From: Rotaria macrura
Lineage: Eukaryota; Rotifera; Eurotatoria; Philodinida; Philodinidae
Length of the DNA stretch: 64,000 nucleotides
Assembly (NCBI GenBank): GCA_900239685.1
Contig: OENT01000596.1
Coordinates: 30,337 to 94,336, forward strand
Direction of reading: 5' to 3'
A model generated the notes under the pieces. It was given only the letters and a program-made list of their open reading frames with translations. It searched no databases and was not told where the DNA came from. Both the position numbers and the translations under genes were made by a program. Each line of letters starts with the position of its first letter. Within the stretch, counting starts at the first letter, position 1. Of the stretch, positions 11,505-24,613 are shown in pieces.

Positions 11505-14500
11505 ATGGGACATGATTACTTGATTGGATCGAATCATCAAAACGAATACAAAATCTTAGAATATATGAGTGAACTTTTGAAGTCAGCAAATTCAAAGAAT
11601 GAACTACCAATCTTATCAGTGTTTAAACGATGTACTGAGCGCTGGTTATTTATACAAAATCTAGAAAACTGCTCTGTATCGAATTTACAATCGACCATTC
11701 AAAAACTAACACCAGGTGATTTTCTTCCTCTCTATTTTCATGCTCAAAATGCGTCAATTTCGATTGAAATCGATGAAAATTCTATCAATCAGTCGTTGAT
11801 TTCATCTTGACAAGTTTTATTACCAACACAAACTATAATTTCATCACTAGAACCACATCTTTCCTACTTTCCTGTACCTAGATTTCGATTGCCAAATCAA
11901 TCTCAATTGTTATCTTTAATTGGTCAATTGTGAATTATTAGTCGATTTTATGAACAATACAATTGAATATTGTAAATCGCAGAAATCATCTTACACTTTC
12001 AATGAAATGAGGGCGCTCCCCATATAACATTATGTATGCCAATGGTGGATTACACAATCTCAAGGAATCAAAACAGAGAATCAAGCCAATATATCCATTC
12101 AGTTTAAGAAAAACATCGTGATCAAATCCGATATAGTAATTCAAGGTTTCTTTTCCGACGATCAGACTTATGGATGACTATTAAAGTGGTTTTCCATACA
12201 ATTCTAACAAAGCGCTTGGGAAAGATTGGTACTATCGCTTATAAAGTACTAATTACAAAGTTTCAAACCTATTTTATTTCTATGCCATCAAAATTGATAA
12301 ATTCTCTGACATCTACCGAGCTACTAATACATTGCCTTCGAAAACTTGTGCGTAGATTGAATAAAATTGAAGTTATGTTATCTTCTGTCGATTCCGATGA
12401 CGTGAGTTCATGGATAAAAAATGTAGTAGAAGATATCAAACAGCAAATTGATCTGATTAGTCCGAATCCGGAGTGACAAAAAGTCATTGAGAAAAAAGAA
12501 AACCTAGAATTATCGAAAATTCAGCTGAATTCATATAAACCCGAAATCTATTGACATTCGTGTGAGAAATTAAAAGCTTATCTCAGTTAGCTCTGTTTAA
12601 ATAGATTATCAAGTGAGTCCTCGTATATGTATCATTATCATCGTTCGGAACTGAACACAGATGATCATGAAATCGGTACACTACCTAATGTTAGTGTTTT
12701 AACCAACTATGATGACGATGCTGTAGGAATACCGTTAATACGTATTGAAACATGGGTACAATCTTGTTTAAACGAATGGATCAGCTGTTCATTACTATCG
12801 AAAAATGAATACAAATGCTTTGAAAAATTGCAATCCTTTTACGAAGATTATCAGCTTGCAGCCCTGAGATTTTATTATTCGGACAACAAATCCACAGATT
12901 CGATGGATTACAATCGATATATTCTAACATCGTTGACAATAATGCGTTTGATGCATGAAAATTTATGTAACGATAAAAGATTCGAAAAATTAAAATTACA
13001 TGTCGTTCGAATTCCACATCTTTTGGAACTATTCGAATTTTTGGTCCTACTTAATCGAGAAGACATGATTCGAGTTCGGGACTTATATGACTATTTGCTC
13101 GAATTCAATCATGAATTGAATCCTGATTTGCTGCAGAATATCAAGTCAAAAAATGCTTTAGGCGTTCATTTTGCCGATCAATCACCAGAAATAAATGAAA
13201 CCCTACAAGAAATTCAAGACGAGGTTGTGCAAGACAAAAAAGACAAAACTGAAGAGGTGACAAAGGCAAAAGAAAAATATGAACAACTCATGAAAAATGC
13301 GTGTGATCTGGAATGCGAATGTACTGTGGATATGTATTTTGGAAAATGTGATCGATGCACTATTATAAAAGAAGCGAATAATGTCAAAGTGTATATTTAT
13401 GAATGTCCTATACCATCCGAACGAAAAAGTGCTTTAGCTGTTGTATGTGAATTACAGGTACCTAATGAAATAAGATGTTATAGAGATATCCAATGGCAAT
13501 TCATCAATCGCTCGAATCCGAATTCATCCCATCGTGGGTATGAATGGCTGAGCGTTAGTCCTCATGGCTCTAAGCTATGACGATTCTACAAGAGTTCATG
13601 CAATTGTAAAGTGAAACTGGTCTTGTCGACAAAATCAATCTCACAAAGTCATTATTCAACTCCACGACAGGTCACTTCAACACCTTTGGAAGAATTTCTA
13701 TACGAAAATAGTCTTCAAGTGCAAATCTCTCCAATCAAAGTAGGAGAATCCCAAGATGAACGTTGACACCCGAACTCACCGATGCAAGTTACAAAGATTT
13801 ACAATTTTCCATCGATAGCACAAATTTCGTACAAAATCTAGTAATTGCTGCATTATCGAAGTGTTCACGACAATTAAAGCCGGCCCAATTCGTAGAATTT
13901 GGTTCATTTCGTTCAGATCATCGTTTACAATGGTGGAATCTTTTGATTTTCCTTGAATCTGATTCATTGTCCATGGATGAAGAAAGTGTTGCAATACTTA
14001 TCTCGCACGCGCGCTCTTGCAACTCGGTCCAATGACAGCTGATCAAACGATGCTCATTTGTTCATGATGTCCAGAATCACATCAACAGCTATTGGAAGAT
14101 AACATTGTTGATGAATTAATTGTAAGGTTGGATCGTGTTTCGAAAAAACTGTGAATGTAATTGGCAGAATGAATTGATTCTAGTTATTAGAACATTGATT
14201 GTCTTGAGAATATTTACTATTTGTAATTAAGCAAAAAAGAAACCAAATACTAGTCTAATTTTAAAAATGTCGTCATGTAGGCGAACAATGGATTCAACTG
14301 TTTTCAGAAAGCCTTCAAGATCCATCATCATCTAATTCAGATATAAATGGATATATTGCGTGATAAAATCGTTGTAACTGGTATTACATATCTCTTAACG
14401 CTCTCAATTTATAGTGATAATAGTAATGATTTAGTGCTAACAAATCAAAACGTTATATTCCTATTGACAATAGCGACGACGATTAATGATTATATTATTT

Positions 14501-17500
14501 TAAGCAAGAAAATAACAAGAATGAGTGTATTTATGAGAAATTTAATGCATTTCAGTGAACATGTGCTAGTATCCATATATCCGATTGTAAACCAACTCTT
14601 TCAAGATACTTCGTATGAAAGCTTAAATAAATTTTGTGCTCTTCGTTCGGTAGTTATAAAAAATAGAGGTAAGTTGAATGGAACATGGAAGAAAAGAAAC
14701 GAAGACAAATATGATGGTTGGTACGATGTTGACTTTGAATCGAATCAAGTATAAATTGATTGTTTGAGAGATAGATTTTTAATTAATGGAATGACAATTG
14801 GCTTCTTAGAGAACCGAATAACTTTAGATGATCTGTTTCTTCGTGTATTCGGTCATCATATTTATGAAGTACAATCAGCCGAATCTGAAGATACTTACAT
14901 TACCACGCACGGATATCATGCTGACGGAAAGGTTCACTATGAATTTAAGCACGGGTGCGGAAACCAGCGATTGATAGCCTATGAGTGGCACAGTCAAACA
15001 AACGATAAGTTTGAACTGATCCCTCCCAGTTGTTTAAAGATGGAACTACCTGAACTTTTGACTATCAACTATAGCCATTGGTGGAATGAAAACAAGAATA
15101 TTGTAGAGTTTCGACCAATATGTTTTCAAGATTCAAATTTTTTTAGTGATATCCATTACATATGGGAAAGTGAAAAGGGCGTTGTAAGAACCTGTAATAC
15201 GGAAAATACACGGTATTTGATTAGTTGATCATCATCATTCTTTCAGAACTTGTTTAAACGATACTTTGTTCGTTTTGACAGCTAACCTTTTGTCTACATG
15301 TTAGAAGAGAATGATACTATACACATTCATCTATCTCGATTAGGAATCACTTTCAAATACAACACTAAAGACAAAAGAATGACTTCACGTGAATATTCAG
15401 ATATGTGTATCGATGAAAATCAATGTTTCGGAATACTTACAGGTCTGAAATCTGGTTTACTTCTATCACCAATGACACTAGTCGATTGAATATATACATA
15501 TTATCTCAGTCGAAAACTGATCATTCCTTTTGGACAAGTGCAAGCCATGAGAACATCCAATAATGATCATCAAATTGAAACGATAGAGCGAAAATCAATA
15601 GCAACATCATTTCTTCATCAATACTTTGCTTTTTTTTTGAACGATCGATTACGTATCCTTCAGCCGACTGATAGTCCAACAGGATGGCTCTATTTAGTAT
15701 TGTTACATGCGATGATATCGCATCCTCTTCAAGATCAATGCACAGGAATGACTGGAATGAAACGTGCTTTTCAATTATTGAACTCAGTTGGTAGTTGGTC
15801 TGATCAATCGTACGATTGGATTTCTCGAAATATTCTTCTGCAAATTGCTACTATTTCGCCAAAAGTCAGCTATTATCCAGAGTATCTCAGTTGTATGGTA
15901 AAAATCGAATGGAATCCTAATAGTTTACCGTATTCGATGCAACATTTCGGTTATTATTTGATAGCAAAAACCTTAGGCAAAGCAAATGAAAAATTATATT
16001 TCATGCATTCATTAATCACATCCACTGACGAATTACAGAATCTCTTTGAAAGCAAGAAATACAATGAAAAATTAATGACTAAACTCTATTGGGACTATCG
16101 AGATTCGTACAATCCTACAGCTCGACTCTCTGAACAGATGGAAACAGATTTTCGTTGCACTAGTTCGACAAAAGCATATCAAACAGATTGGGAAAGTTGC
16201 TAATTCCCAACGAACTTCAGTCCTGTTCGCCTTGTCGATTACCTGTATGATAGTAGAGATGTGAAATTAAAATCCAGCAGAGAACTGAGACGTTTTCCTC
16301 TCTCAATGGCTTACAAGTGAATATGAATTGAAAAATATCTGGATTGGTTGATTTAAATTCGTCGAACAGTTAAAGACAACTGAAGCTAATAAGTAGAAAG
16401 ATGAAATGGAACGATTTGATATGCTGCTAGATTTTCTATGCTATATCTCTGTTAAATGTTCTAGTCGACCCTTTTATTTCCAGTTACTGAAATCCGTCTT
16501 GCATGCACCAAACTTACTTTTGATATCAGTTTCATATCCTTCATTTGTGCAATATAAAAATATCCAGGAAACTTCGTATCAATCTAGGAAATCTCGATCA
16601 TTATAAGCGGAGTATAGCTTTACAAGAAATTCAAGATTGCTTTGTTAAAAATTGTACTTATAAAAATAGCAAGCTTCCAAAAATACACTAGATAAACGTT
16701 GAGATGTATAGAATCAACGAGTTATTTAATTCTTGGCAAGAGAATGCCAAACTTCATTCTTTAGTAGATCATATTCAAAATCATATTCGTTCTATCACAA
16801 TGATATCACTGTATAGTAGAGTGCTTGTTAATCCTCAACAGTTTACATTTGAATCATTTAACAGCCAGTATCAAAGCAATCGTAATTCAATAGGGAAACT
16901 CATCGATCAAAAATTGCTCGCTAGTGCACAACAAAAGTTTCTCTATTCTCATTCTAATTATTTTATCGAATCAACAACATGTGTTCAAATCGAAAATGTG
17001 TAAAAAGCATTACCGGAAAACGTATTTCCTTCAACGGACTTTCAAATCAATCCTCTCAACGATATTGCTAATTATTTCAAAGAACACTTAACTGAAAGTT
17101 GGCAAGAATTTAATATGACCAAGGAATATCGAAAAGGATATTCAACACCAGAAGAAATTAATTTATTGCTCGAGTCATTTCGACAAGAATCCGTACAATT
17201 CTGGAATGAGCTAATAAAACGCATTGAAAATACAGAAGAATTTCTATTTAAAGTGGGTTTGATGCCACGTATTCCACCAACAATTTCGATATCTGTCCTC
17301 CAACAAATATACTTAAATGATATGGAATCACATGCCTTATTATAAGCAACTGTGGGGAAGAATGCAAATTCGACATCATTATTACTTGACATCTGAACAG
17401 TGTACGTTACTCGGTGGAATTATGGTAAATTGGATTGTGGAACAACAAATTGAAAGAGTTTTACATTTTGCACATCAGGAAAAATGGGAAGACTCTGAAA

Positions 17501-20500
17501 AAGAAACATCAAATATACCTCATGTCAATTGGATACCTTCACAGCATGTTCCATGCTTAATAGTTGGAACTTGAAATGAATATCACGATTCGAGAAACAC
17601 AAATTGAAGTAGCACATCACTTGATAAAACCAATGATGAGCGATAGCAATTCAACAACACAAAATGTCGTTATGCAAACGAATATGGGCGACGGGAAAAC
17701 TTCAGTGATATTACCAATGCTAGCGCTCAGTTTATGCTTATCATCTTCGAGCTTGGTTCGCATCATAGTATTAAAATCATTATTTCCCATGAATCATCAA
17801 TCCCTTCGATATAAACTAGGTGGCTAATTAAATCGACGTGTACTGCCGTTTGCTTATCGTCGTGATATGAATTTTAATGATATACAAAGGAATAGAATTT
17901 TTACTCGCATCAAACAAGCTGTACACCATTATGGTATTGTACTCACCTCACCGGAAGATATTCTATCGTTTGATTTACTTACCATAGATAAATGCCGACG
18001 AGATGAATTCGATACTGGTCGTTCAATGTTATCTATTCAACGTTGACTGAAAACGTTTGCTCGTGATGTCTTAGATGAATCTGATGAAATTCTACATGTT
18101 AAACATCAATTAATCTATTCCATTGGTCGTCAGCAACGAGTCGATGGAGGTTTGTAACGTTGGAAGACTATACAATGCGTACTACACTTAGTCAAACATC
18201 ATTCTTCATATGTATATTGCCAAACAATACAGGGATGACGTTCTATACAAACCATCGAAACGTCAAAGTTGTTTTCCTGAATTACGTTTACTTAATCATT
18301 GACCTTTTCCGGAATTATGTCAACGACTAGCAAAGGATTGGCTAAGTGAAAAAAATTATCGTCAATCAGATGAGCAAGTTATTCTATTGTTCATTTTAAA
18401 TACGAATTCGTCAATGGACGATTTAAGTAATAGTTTTTCTCATGATGCCGTGCAACTCTTCCTAGTAATGCTTGGACTTCTATCGTCCGAATTATTATGT
18501 GTTGCTTTAAAAAAGCATCATCGTGTCAATATTTTGGAGTAAATACAGATCCGAAATTCAATCGTCTAATAGCCGTACCATTTCGTGCCATAGATGTAGC
18601 TGCTGAGAATACTGAATTTGGACATCTAGATGTAGCTATTGTCTTAACTCAAATATCTTATTACTATGATGGTTTGAATGATTCGCGAATGCTTTGATGT
18701 TTCGATCGTTTGAATCAATATGAAAGTGAACCAGAAACTATTGATGAAGAATGGATTTCATTAGAAGAGGATACTAAGTAGTATAAGTTCAAGTATCGAA
18801 AATTGGAAACGAATTAATCTAAAAGATAATCAACAACGAACCCAACAGCTTTTCTCAACATTACGATACAACATATTAGTTATTAACCCTATTTTCTCAA
18901 TCATTTTGTTTTTCCTCAAGAAGCTAAGCAGTTTCCACATAGGTTTTTTTCTTCTGCATGGGATTTATCTTCATCCATACGAGAAAAACAAATCACTGGA
19001 TTTAGTGGTACCAATAATACTCAACTGTTATTGCCTGTACATATACGTCAATGTGATTTAACAAAACTTCGGAAAACTGATGCGATCGTTGTCAATAATT
19101 TACTGCAGCCAAAAAATAATTATTATCAATACTTGCCTATTAGTACGAGTTCTGAAAAAATTCTAAATCGAATCGTCAAAGAGAAACCAATTATAAAAAT
19201 CATTCTCGATGTCGGTTCTCTGTTTGTCCACGGGACCAATCGTCAAATAGCAGTCAAATGGTTAGACCTATCAGATAGAACCGACATTGATTATGTTGTT
19301 TATTTCAAGTCAGACTCAATTTTTGTTTGTGATCGTCAATATCATGATCATTCTTTCACGACATCACCTGCTAGTGAACGGCTTGACCGTTGTATATTTT
19401 ATATAGATGAAGTTCATACAAGAGGAACAGACTTTAAATTTCTAAATGGATTTCGAGCTGCTGTCACCTTAGACAATGATCTCAACAAGGATCGATTGGT
19501 TCAAGCATGTATGAGAATGCGAAAATTAGGCAAACATCATTGGTTAAGTTTCTGAAATTCAAACGAAGTTCATCACCAAATAAAACTATTGAAGAAAGAT
19601 GCACCATTATCTAGTGAGTCAGCAAATAATGATGATTAGATTTCTTTGACTGATATTCTTCGTTGGGTATATGAAAATACTCAACAAGCAACATGGGATG
19701 GATTACATCATTGAGCAACGCAAAGTTTGAGCTTTCAACAAAAAGTTCATGCTTTTCGAAATATTATTCGGAAGAATCATCGAGACTGATTTACAGATAC
19801 GATGATCAGCACATTAGGCAGCGAATGTTTGGAAGCTGAAGTCGTAGAATTAAAAGCAATGTATGGTGTATTCAAAGCGTTTTAAACAATAAGCGAGATT
19901 TATTCGGCTCGATACAAACACTTGAATAATAGTGTATCAAGTGAAATTCATGATGCTATTTCGAAACGTTTACATGATTACGGTAGTTCGAAAAAACTTC
20001 TGACACAATTGTTAGATAAAGAACAGCAACGAGAACTAAAACGAGACCAAGAATTAGAGGAAGAACGACAAAAAAAAATACGCCCTCCAACGGTCACTCC
20101 ACATAAACCTGTACAACATGATGAAATTAAGAATTGATGTCATATGCAAGGTCCTATGTTGAATCTATCCAAGTTATCTTTAGTATTTCATCCCATCGCC
20201 GATGCTTTCCAAGGTACTACATTCTATCTTGACTGTTAACCGCGTTCCTGGCAACAGAATCTATGGGTTACCAATGAATTCAAATGTGTGATTTAAACAT
20301 GAGGAGAATCATTAGATTGTTTTGTACGACCTTCCGGATGAGTTCTTGTCTATCTTAATCAACATATCATTTTTGTAAGTTCGTTTGAAGCTCATTGGCT
20401 AATGGGTCAATTACAATTCCTTTATCATAAGCAACCATTTGATGAATTATTAACGACAACATTACGCTTACTACTACCACGTACTGAGCAAGATCAATCT

Positions 20501-20900
20501 ATTATGGTTAACACAAGAAATTTAACAATAACTCCATCGATTTCGTCCGAACGTGGAGCTGTTCGTTTCTCAATTCCAAATCACTGGTTGGCGGAATTGT
20601 TTATTTTGAATGGTACCCTCTATTTTGAAACAACTAATGAGCAAACAGCTTACTGTCAACGTCTAGGCCTGTGTCCCGCAGGCATCGAACAGCAATTGAA
20701 GAAGATGCTTTCGAGAAAAGTTGGATGAGTGCTGATGGATTTATTGAAGAATCAAATCATCGTGACATTTTATAGCTTCAACGTTGTCGGTTCCATTCCA
20801 ATCCTTAGGCATTGATTAGAAAATTAATCGAAACTCGAAATAATGCACATGCACCTATTTCATCGCATGTCGGTAGCATTATTACAAATGCTTCGAAGCT
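11505..20900 (+). pseudogene. Decayed DUF3638/DUF3645 giant-protein gene
   Basis: Remnant of a very large gene (family members exceed 3000 residues, biochemically poorly known). Successive plus-strand fragments match one protein in order: TPGDFLPLYFHAQNA near 11720; FVEFGSFRSDHRLQW near 13900; GHHIYEVQSAES near 14850; TGMTGMKRAF and ATISPKVSYYPEY at 15745-15885; TNMGDGKTSVILPML (a P-loop-like GxGKT/S) near 17680; LTSPEDILSF near 17950; FYIDEVHTRGTD (DExH-like) near 19410; AAVTLDNDL and LVQACMRMRKLGK to 19545. The reading frame is interrupted repeatedly, for example in-frame TGA at 11808 and 13578 and frame changes near 13760 and 14010, and fragments lie in all three frames. Introns cannot explain this because stops sit inside conserved blocks. 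I place the 5' limit at the first matching ATG; the 3' limit is approximate. No intact copy is in the window. Confidence 0.88.
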
Positions 20901-21876
20901 TTTACATTGACACTCAATATTAAAATCATAAAACTGGACCAAGTTCTATTCAATTTTTTTCGTGCTTAGAAGTATCCTTATTATTCACCTCTCTAATAAA
21001 CAATACACAACTGCTTATTGTCATAGATTTCCTTATCAGTCACAACTTAGAAAAGAGTGAATAGATGCTTGGATTGTCCAGATGTTCGAAGTTCAAGGAT
21101 ATCAAGTAAGATTCAACTTAAGGAGTAACTAAATCGAGATCACTTCTTCTAACGAAGTAGTGGTCTGCATTAGTGGTGTTGTGTTCAACAACTTTTCTAA
21201 AAAATGCTATCGAAAATTGCGTTGAATTTTCTCGAATTCTACGGCAATTCCTCTTGAATAGCCAATTTCCCAATGGTAATTTTTATTGTTTGACTCTGTA
21301 TAGCAAAAGCTTATGATCTGATATTTTTTTGTGATAGTAAGAAATTACTACGAACTGTTCATAGAAACGAACCGAACTGTGAAACCAATTGGTTTCTAAA
21401 AGTTCAAGTCACACTGGTGAGTGTATGCAATCTGATTTCAGTACTTCAATTCATTCAAATATTTCCAAGTAACTTTAATTCGTTGTGGATACGCAAGCGT
21501 TCTATTTGCTTGAAAACTGCACGGACAGTATCCAAATTTATTCAGTCACTTCACAATGGAGGACTCGATACATGTATTGCATTTGTATGAAATAATTCGA
21601 GTTGATCAACGAGTTACCGAGAGTCAGAGTAACTAAGAGGTCGATACTTAAACGAAACTCTTTCATGTGTGTAACAATTTTTCACTCATTATTATTCACA
21701 AGATTTCCTTTGAGACGATTTTTGATCATACTAGATCCCTATTTCGTTATGATTCACTAGAGAATCAATCTTAAAAATGTAAACAACTTTTTCAATCGGG
21801 GAAAAAATAAAATACAACCGCCTAAGAATATAATAGTACAGTGACATATACATGTATAAACTAGTTCAAAATTGAA
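20901..21876. other. Spacer between pseudogene and RNA ligase
   Basis: AT-rich, with no recognisable coding segment beyond the eroded pseudogene tail. It should include the 3' UTR of the minus-strand RNA ligase near its right end. Confidence 0.5.
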
Positions 21877-22992
21877 CTACTTGTTACAAGTTCTTTTCTG
21901 TCTGCTGGTTCTTTTTCGATTTTCAGTTACTTTTTCTATGAACCATGTTTCGGCTTTCTTCGTCATTGCACGAATTACTTCTTTAGCGGTTATGTTCGAT
22001 TCATTCATAGTATCTTTTTCTTCTTTGCAAATATCTTCACCTAACCATCTTAGAAATATGTCCACAGACTTAATTTCTATGGGTACTTGTTGTTCGCGCA
22101 TGTATTCGAGTGCTTGACACATTCGGTTGTTTGTGCATGCATAAGCAATAAATTCATCGACGTCGGTCAATTTTAGAACTCTAGCAGACACGAGTGTTTG
22201 ACCTTCGCTGACCATATGCGATCGACCTTTTACTTTAAAAGTAAGATTTCCACTTGTCTGCATCCATTCAGTCCAAACAACACCTTCGCCAACACCGATT
22301 CGATTAAAATATGCGCCAACTGGACATTTTCGTTCGACTTGCTCTGCAATTTTTATCAACATATCTTGTGCTATTTCAGGATTGTTGAAATCAATATCAA
22401 TTGTGTAAGTTGGAAAATCAAAAATATTATAAATAGAATGCTTATGCCATTTAATATCTGTCCATTCCTTGGGATCAAGCCAAAAACTTCTTGGCTGTGT
22501 CTGTTGTTGTGCTCGGTCGTGTTTGTTGTTGTTAGATTTGTTTTTTGCCCAAAGCTGGATGACTTTCACTTTGAAGATAACAAACATGGTCGGAAGGCCA
22601 CAAATAGCTACATTTTGTTGAATATTTCCCCCACACCATTCACCATAAATAACGATTCTAGCGCCTTGTTGGTAATGTTCACGAATAGCTGAACTGTGTG
22701 GAAGAACGTAAGCGGTGAAAAATTCTTGAGCGAGAGGATAAATATACTGAGCAAAATCACCATGATCCTTATCGGGAGTTATTATACGATTTCGTGATTG
22801 ACACCAGTAGTCAGAATCTTTCCGATATCCAATAGCCATATTACAGCCATGTAATTTCACAGTACCGATGAAATTCAATACTGGCATTTTCTGACTTTGA
22901 TCATCCCGTGAAGGACATGATACGTATTTGCTCACATCAGTAATCGCCTTTCGAAATTGAGACGTTTCTGGATAGAAAATCAAGGAATTCAT
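21877..22992 (-). CDS. Rnl2-type RNA ligase
   Basis: A 371-residue single-exon member of the covalent nucleotidyltransferase superfamily, closest in motif pattern to T4 Rnl2-like RNA ligases, which seal 3'-OH/5'-phosphate nicks through a ligase-AMP intermediate. Motif I is KLHG (46-49), with K46 the expected adenylated lysine. Motif III/IIIa is VIYGEWCGG (114-122) plus FKV (140-142); motif IV is GEGVVW (235-240); motif V is FKVKGRSH (252-259) with K253 and K255. All key residues are present, so an active enzyme is expected. An insertion rich in N, K and Q lies at about 148-168. The basic tail (KRTSRQKR region) could bind RNA or direct nuclear import. The ATG at 22992 gives a complete N-terminus. 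It is transcribed away from the ARM-TIR gene. Non-metazoan origin is plausible; the RNA substrate is unknown. Confidence 0.88.
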   Translation of the reverse strand: MNSLIFYPETSQFRKAITDVSKYVSCPSRDDQSQKMPVLNFIGTVKLHGCNMAIGYRKDSDYWCQSRNRIITPDKDHGDFAQYIYPLAQEFFTAYVLPHSSAIREHYQQGARIVIYGEWCGGNIQQNVAICGLPTMFVIFKVKVIQLWAKNKSNNNKHDRAQQQTQPRSFWLDPKEWTDIKWHKHSIYNIFDFPTYTIDIDFNNPEIAQDMLIKIAEQVERKCPVGAYFNRIGVGEGVVWTEWMQTSGNLTFKVKGRSHMVSEGQTLVSARVLKLTDVDEFIAYACTNNRMCQALEYMREQQVPIEIKSVDIFLRWLGEDICKEEKDTMNESNITAKEVIRAMTKKAETWFIEKVTENRKRTSRQKRTCNK

Positions 22993-24613
22993 ATGAAAGA
23001 ACTAAAACTGAAGTTGAAACGAAATTAAATACGTTTGAATTATTAATTTTATATACGAGTCGAGATTGTGATTGCACAATTACATACATAAACTGTTCTG
23101 TAGAAAATTACGTAAGTGATGACAGTAATTGAGCAACACACGCCAATCTTTATGCAATCATATAAATCGTATAGAAGTGATTCACGATGGGAAACAATCG
23201 TGTTGACAAAACTTTGAGGTGATGCACTGTATTAATGAACAATGAGATCATAACTGATGAAAATTACTTTGTCCTGCTTTGTTTCCAGTATAATATCGTT
23301 ATTAAACCAATGTTCATAGGCGTGTTTTATTTTTTCGTGCGACCTTTTCTTGCCATTCTTTAATGTTAGATGAAGTTATTGTTCATTAATTAAAATCTGT
23401 CTTCAAGGCTTGTATTGATTCGAATAGATGTCACATAAAGAGATAGTTTGCTCATTCATGGAATAGATTTTACATTATAGTCTAAATTTAGTTGTTGAAA
23501 TACTTCAAATGATCGAGAAGATCAATTCAAAACAAAATAATGAACTATACTATTTGGAAAGACTATATTATATAATGAAGGAAAGAAATCTTGAAGTTGT
23601 GTTTTCGAAAATCCGAATTAAGTATTTGAATTATTCGATATGTTTGAAATATTCTCGACAAATAACTATACAAAAGAAGCAGATTAGAAAATTTTGTTGT
23701 TAAATCCGTTCAAAAAGTGTTCATTTTATGGAGTATTTCGAGTGCATAGTGAAATCAAAGTCGATCGTAACACACCATCTGCTTTGAAAATATCCTTTTA
23801 GACTTTTAAACAACAGGTCAGGGTGAAGTGAACCTGTACATTGTTGTCTTGTATGTTAAAGAAATTCCGATTCATTGTTCTGTAAATGTGTTATTGTGCC
23901 AAGTCAACAATTGTACCTAAATGGGTCGAAAGTAAATTTTGCGTCACTTCAACATTATACTATCCATGAATTGTTTAATACGTACATCAGATCAATTTTT
24001 TCAAAAATATTTAAATTATTCAATAAAAGTTAGTCTTAATGCGACACAACTGAACTGAATGGAACAAGTGTCCATGTATCTAAGCATGTTTTCGATTGAA
24101 GAAGAAATTCATAGATGCATCAATAGCTCAAGTTTTAACATTAGATACCTCTAGGTAAAAGAAGAAAATTATTCTCGTTCGCATCATTTACGTCTATCCT
24201 TCAAGTATGGCAAGGAGCTGCTACTCTTACATACGATTCGACACAGATCTACAGTTTGAAAAAGAGTACAATCCATTAGAGCACAATGCCTTTTGTCTCA
24301 TCTATGTTCTATTGTATCGAACGATTGACAACGAGTAATGGTGATAATTACAAAAGCTTTTCTTCTTCTAAGTTGTTCATTCCTTCATATTCAACCTGAC
24401 GCCATTTTTTTTGGCTACAGGCAACTACTGCATGACGTAAGTTCACGTCTTGTTTCGTTCGTTGCATATAACTAATAGAACGAACGAACGAAAAAGAAAT
24501 TCTTCGTGATTTTTTCTTCTTCTTTTCTTTCATGCTCATTCGTTCTCAAGTTTGTATGAATAATAACACGAAAAGAGTATGTACAAATAAATATACATTC
24601 GGACAATGTACTC
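22993..24613. other. Divergent intergenic region
   Basis: A 1.6-kb spacer between two divergently transcribed genes, so it should hold both promoters. It is AT-rich. Tandem GAAC(G) units near 24479-24493 (right arm) pair with a TTTCGTTCGTT stretch near 24451 to form a small stem. A 64-codon open frame at 23509-23703 has no recognisable features and I do not call it a gene. Confidence 0.5.

Noticed and set aside
13763-14035. Individual open frames in 11.5-20.9 kb as separate small genes.
   Set aside because: They align in order to one giant DUF3638-type protein, so they are fragments of a single pseudogene.
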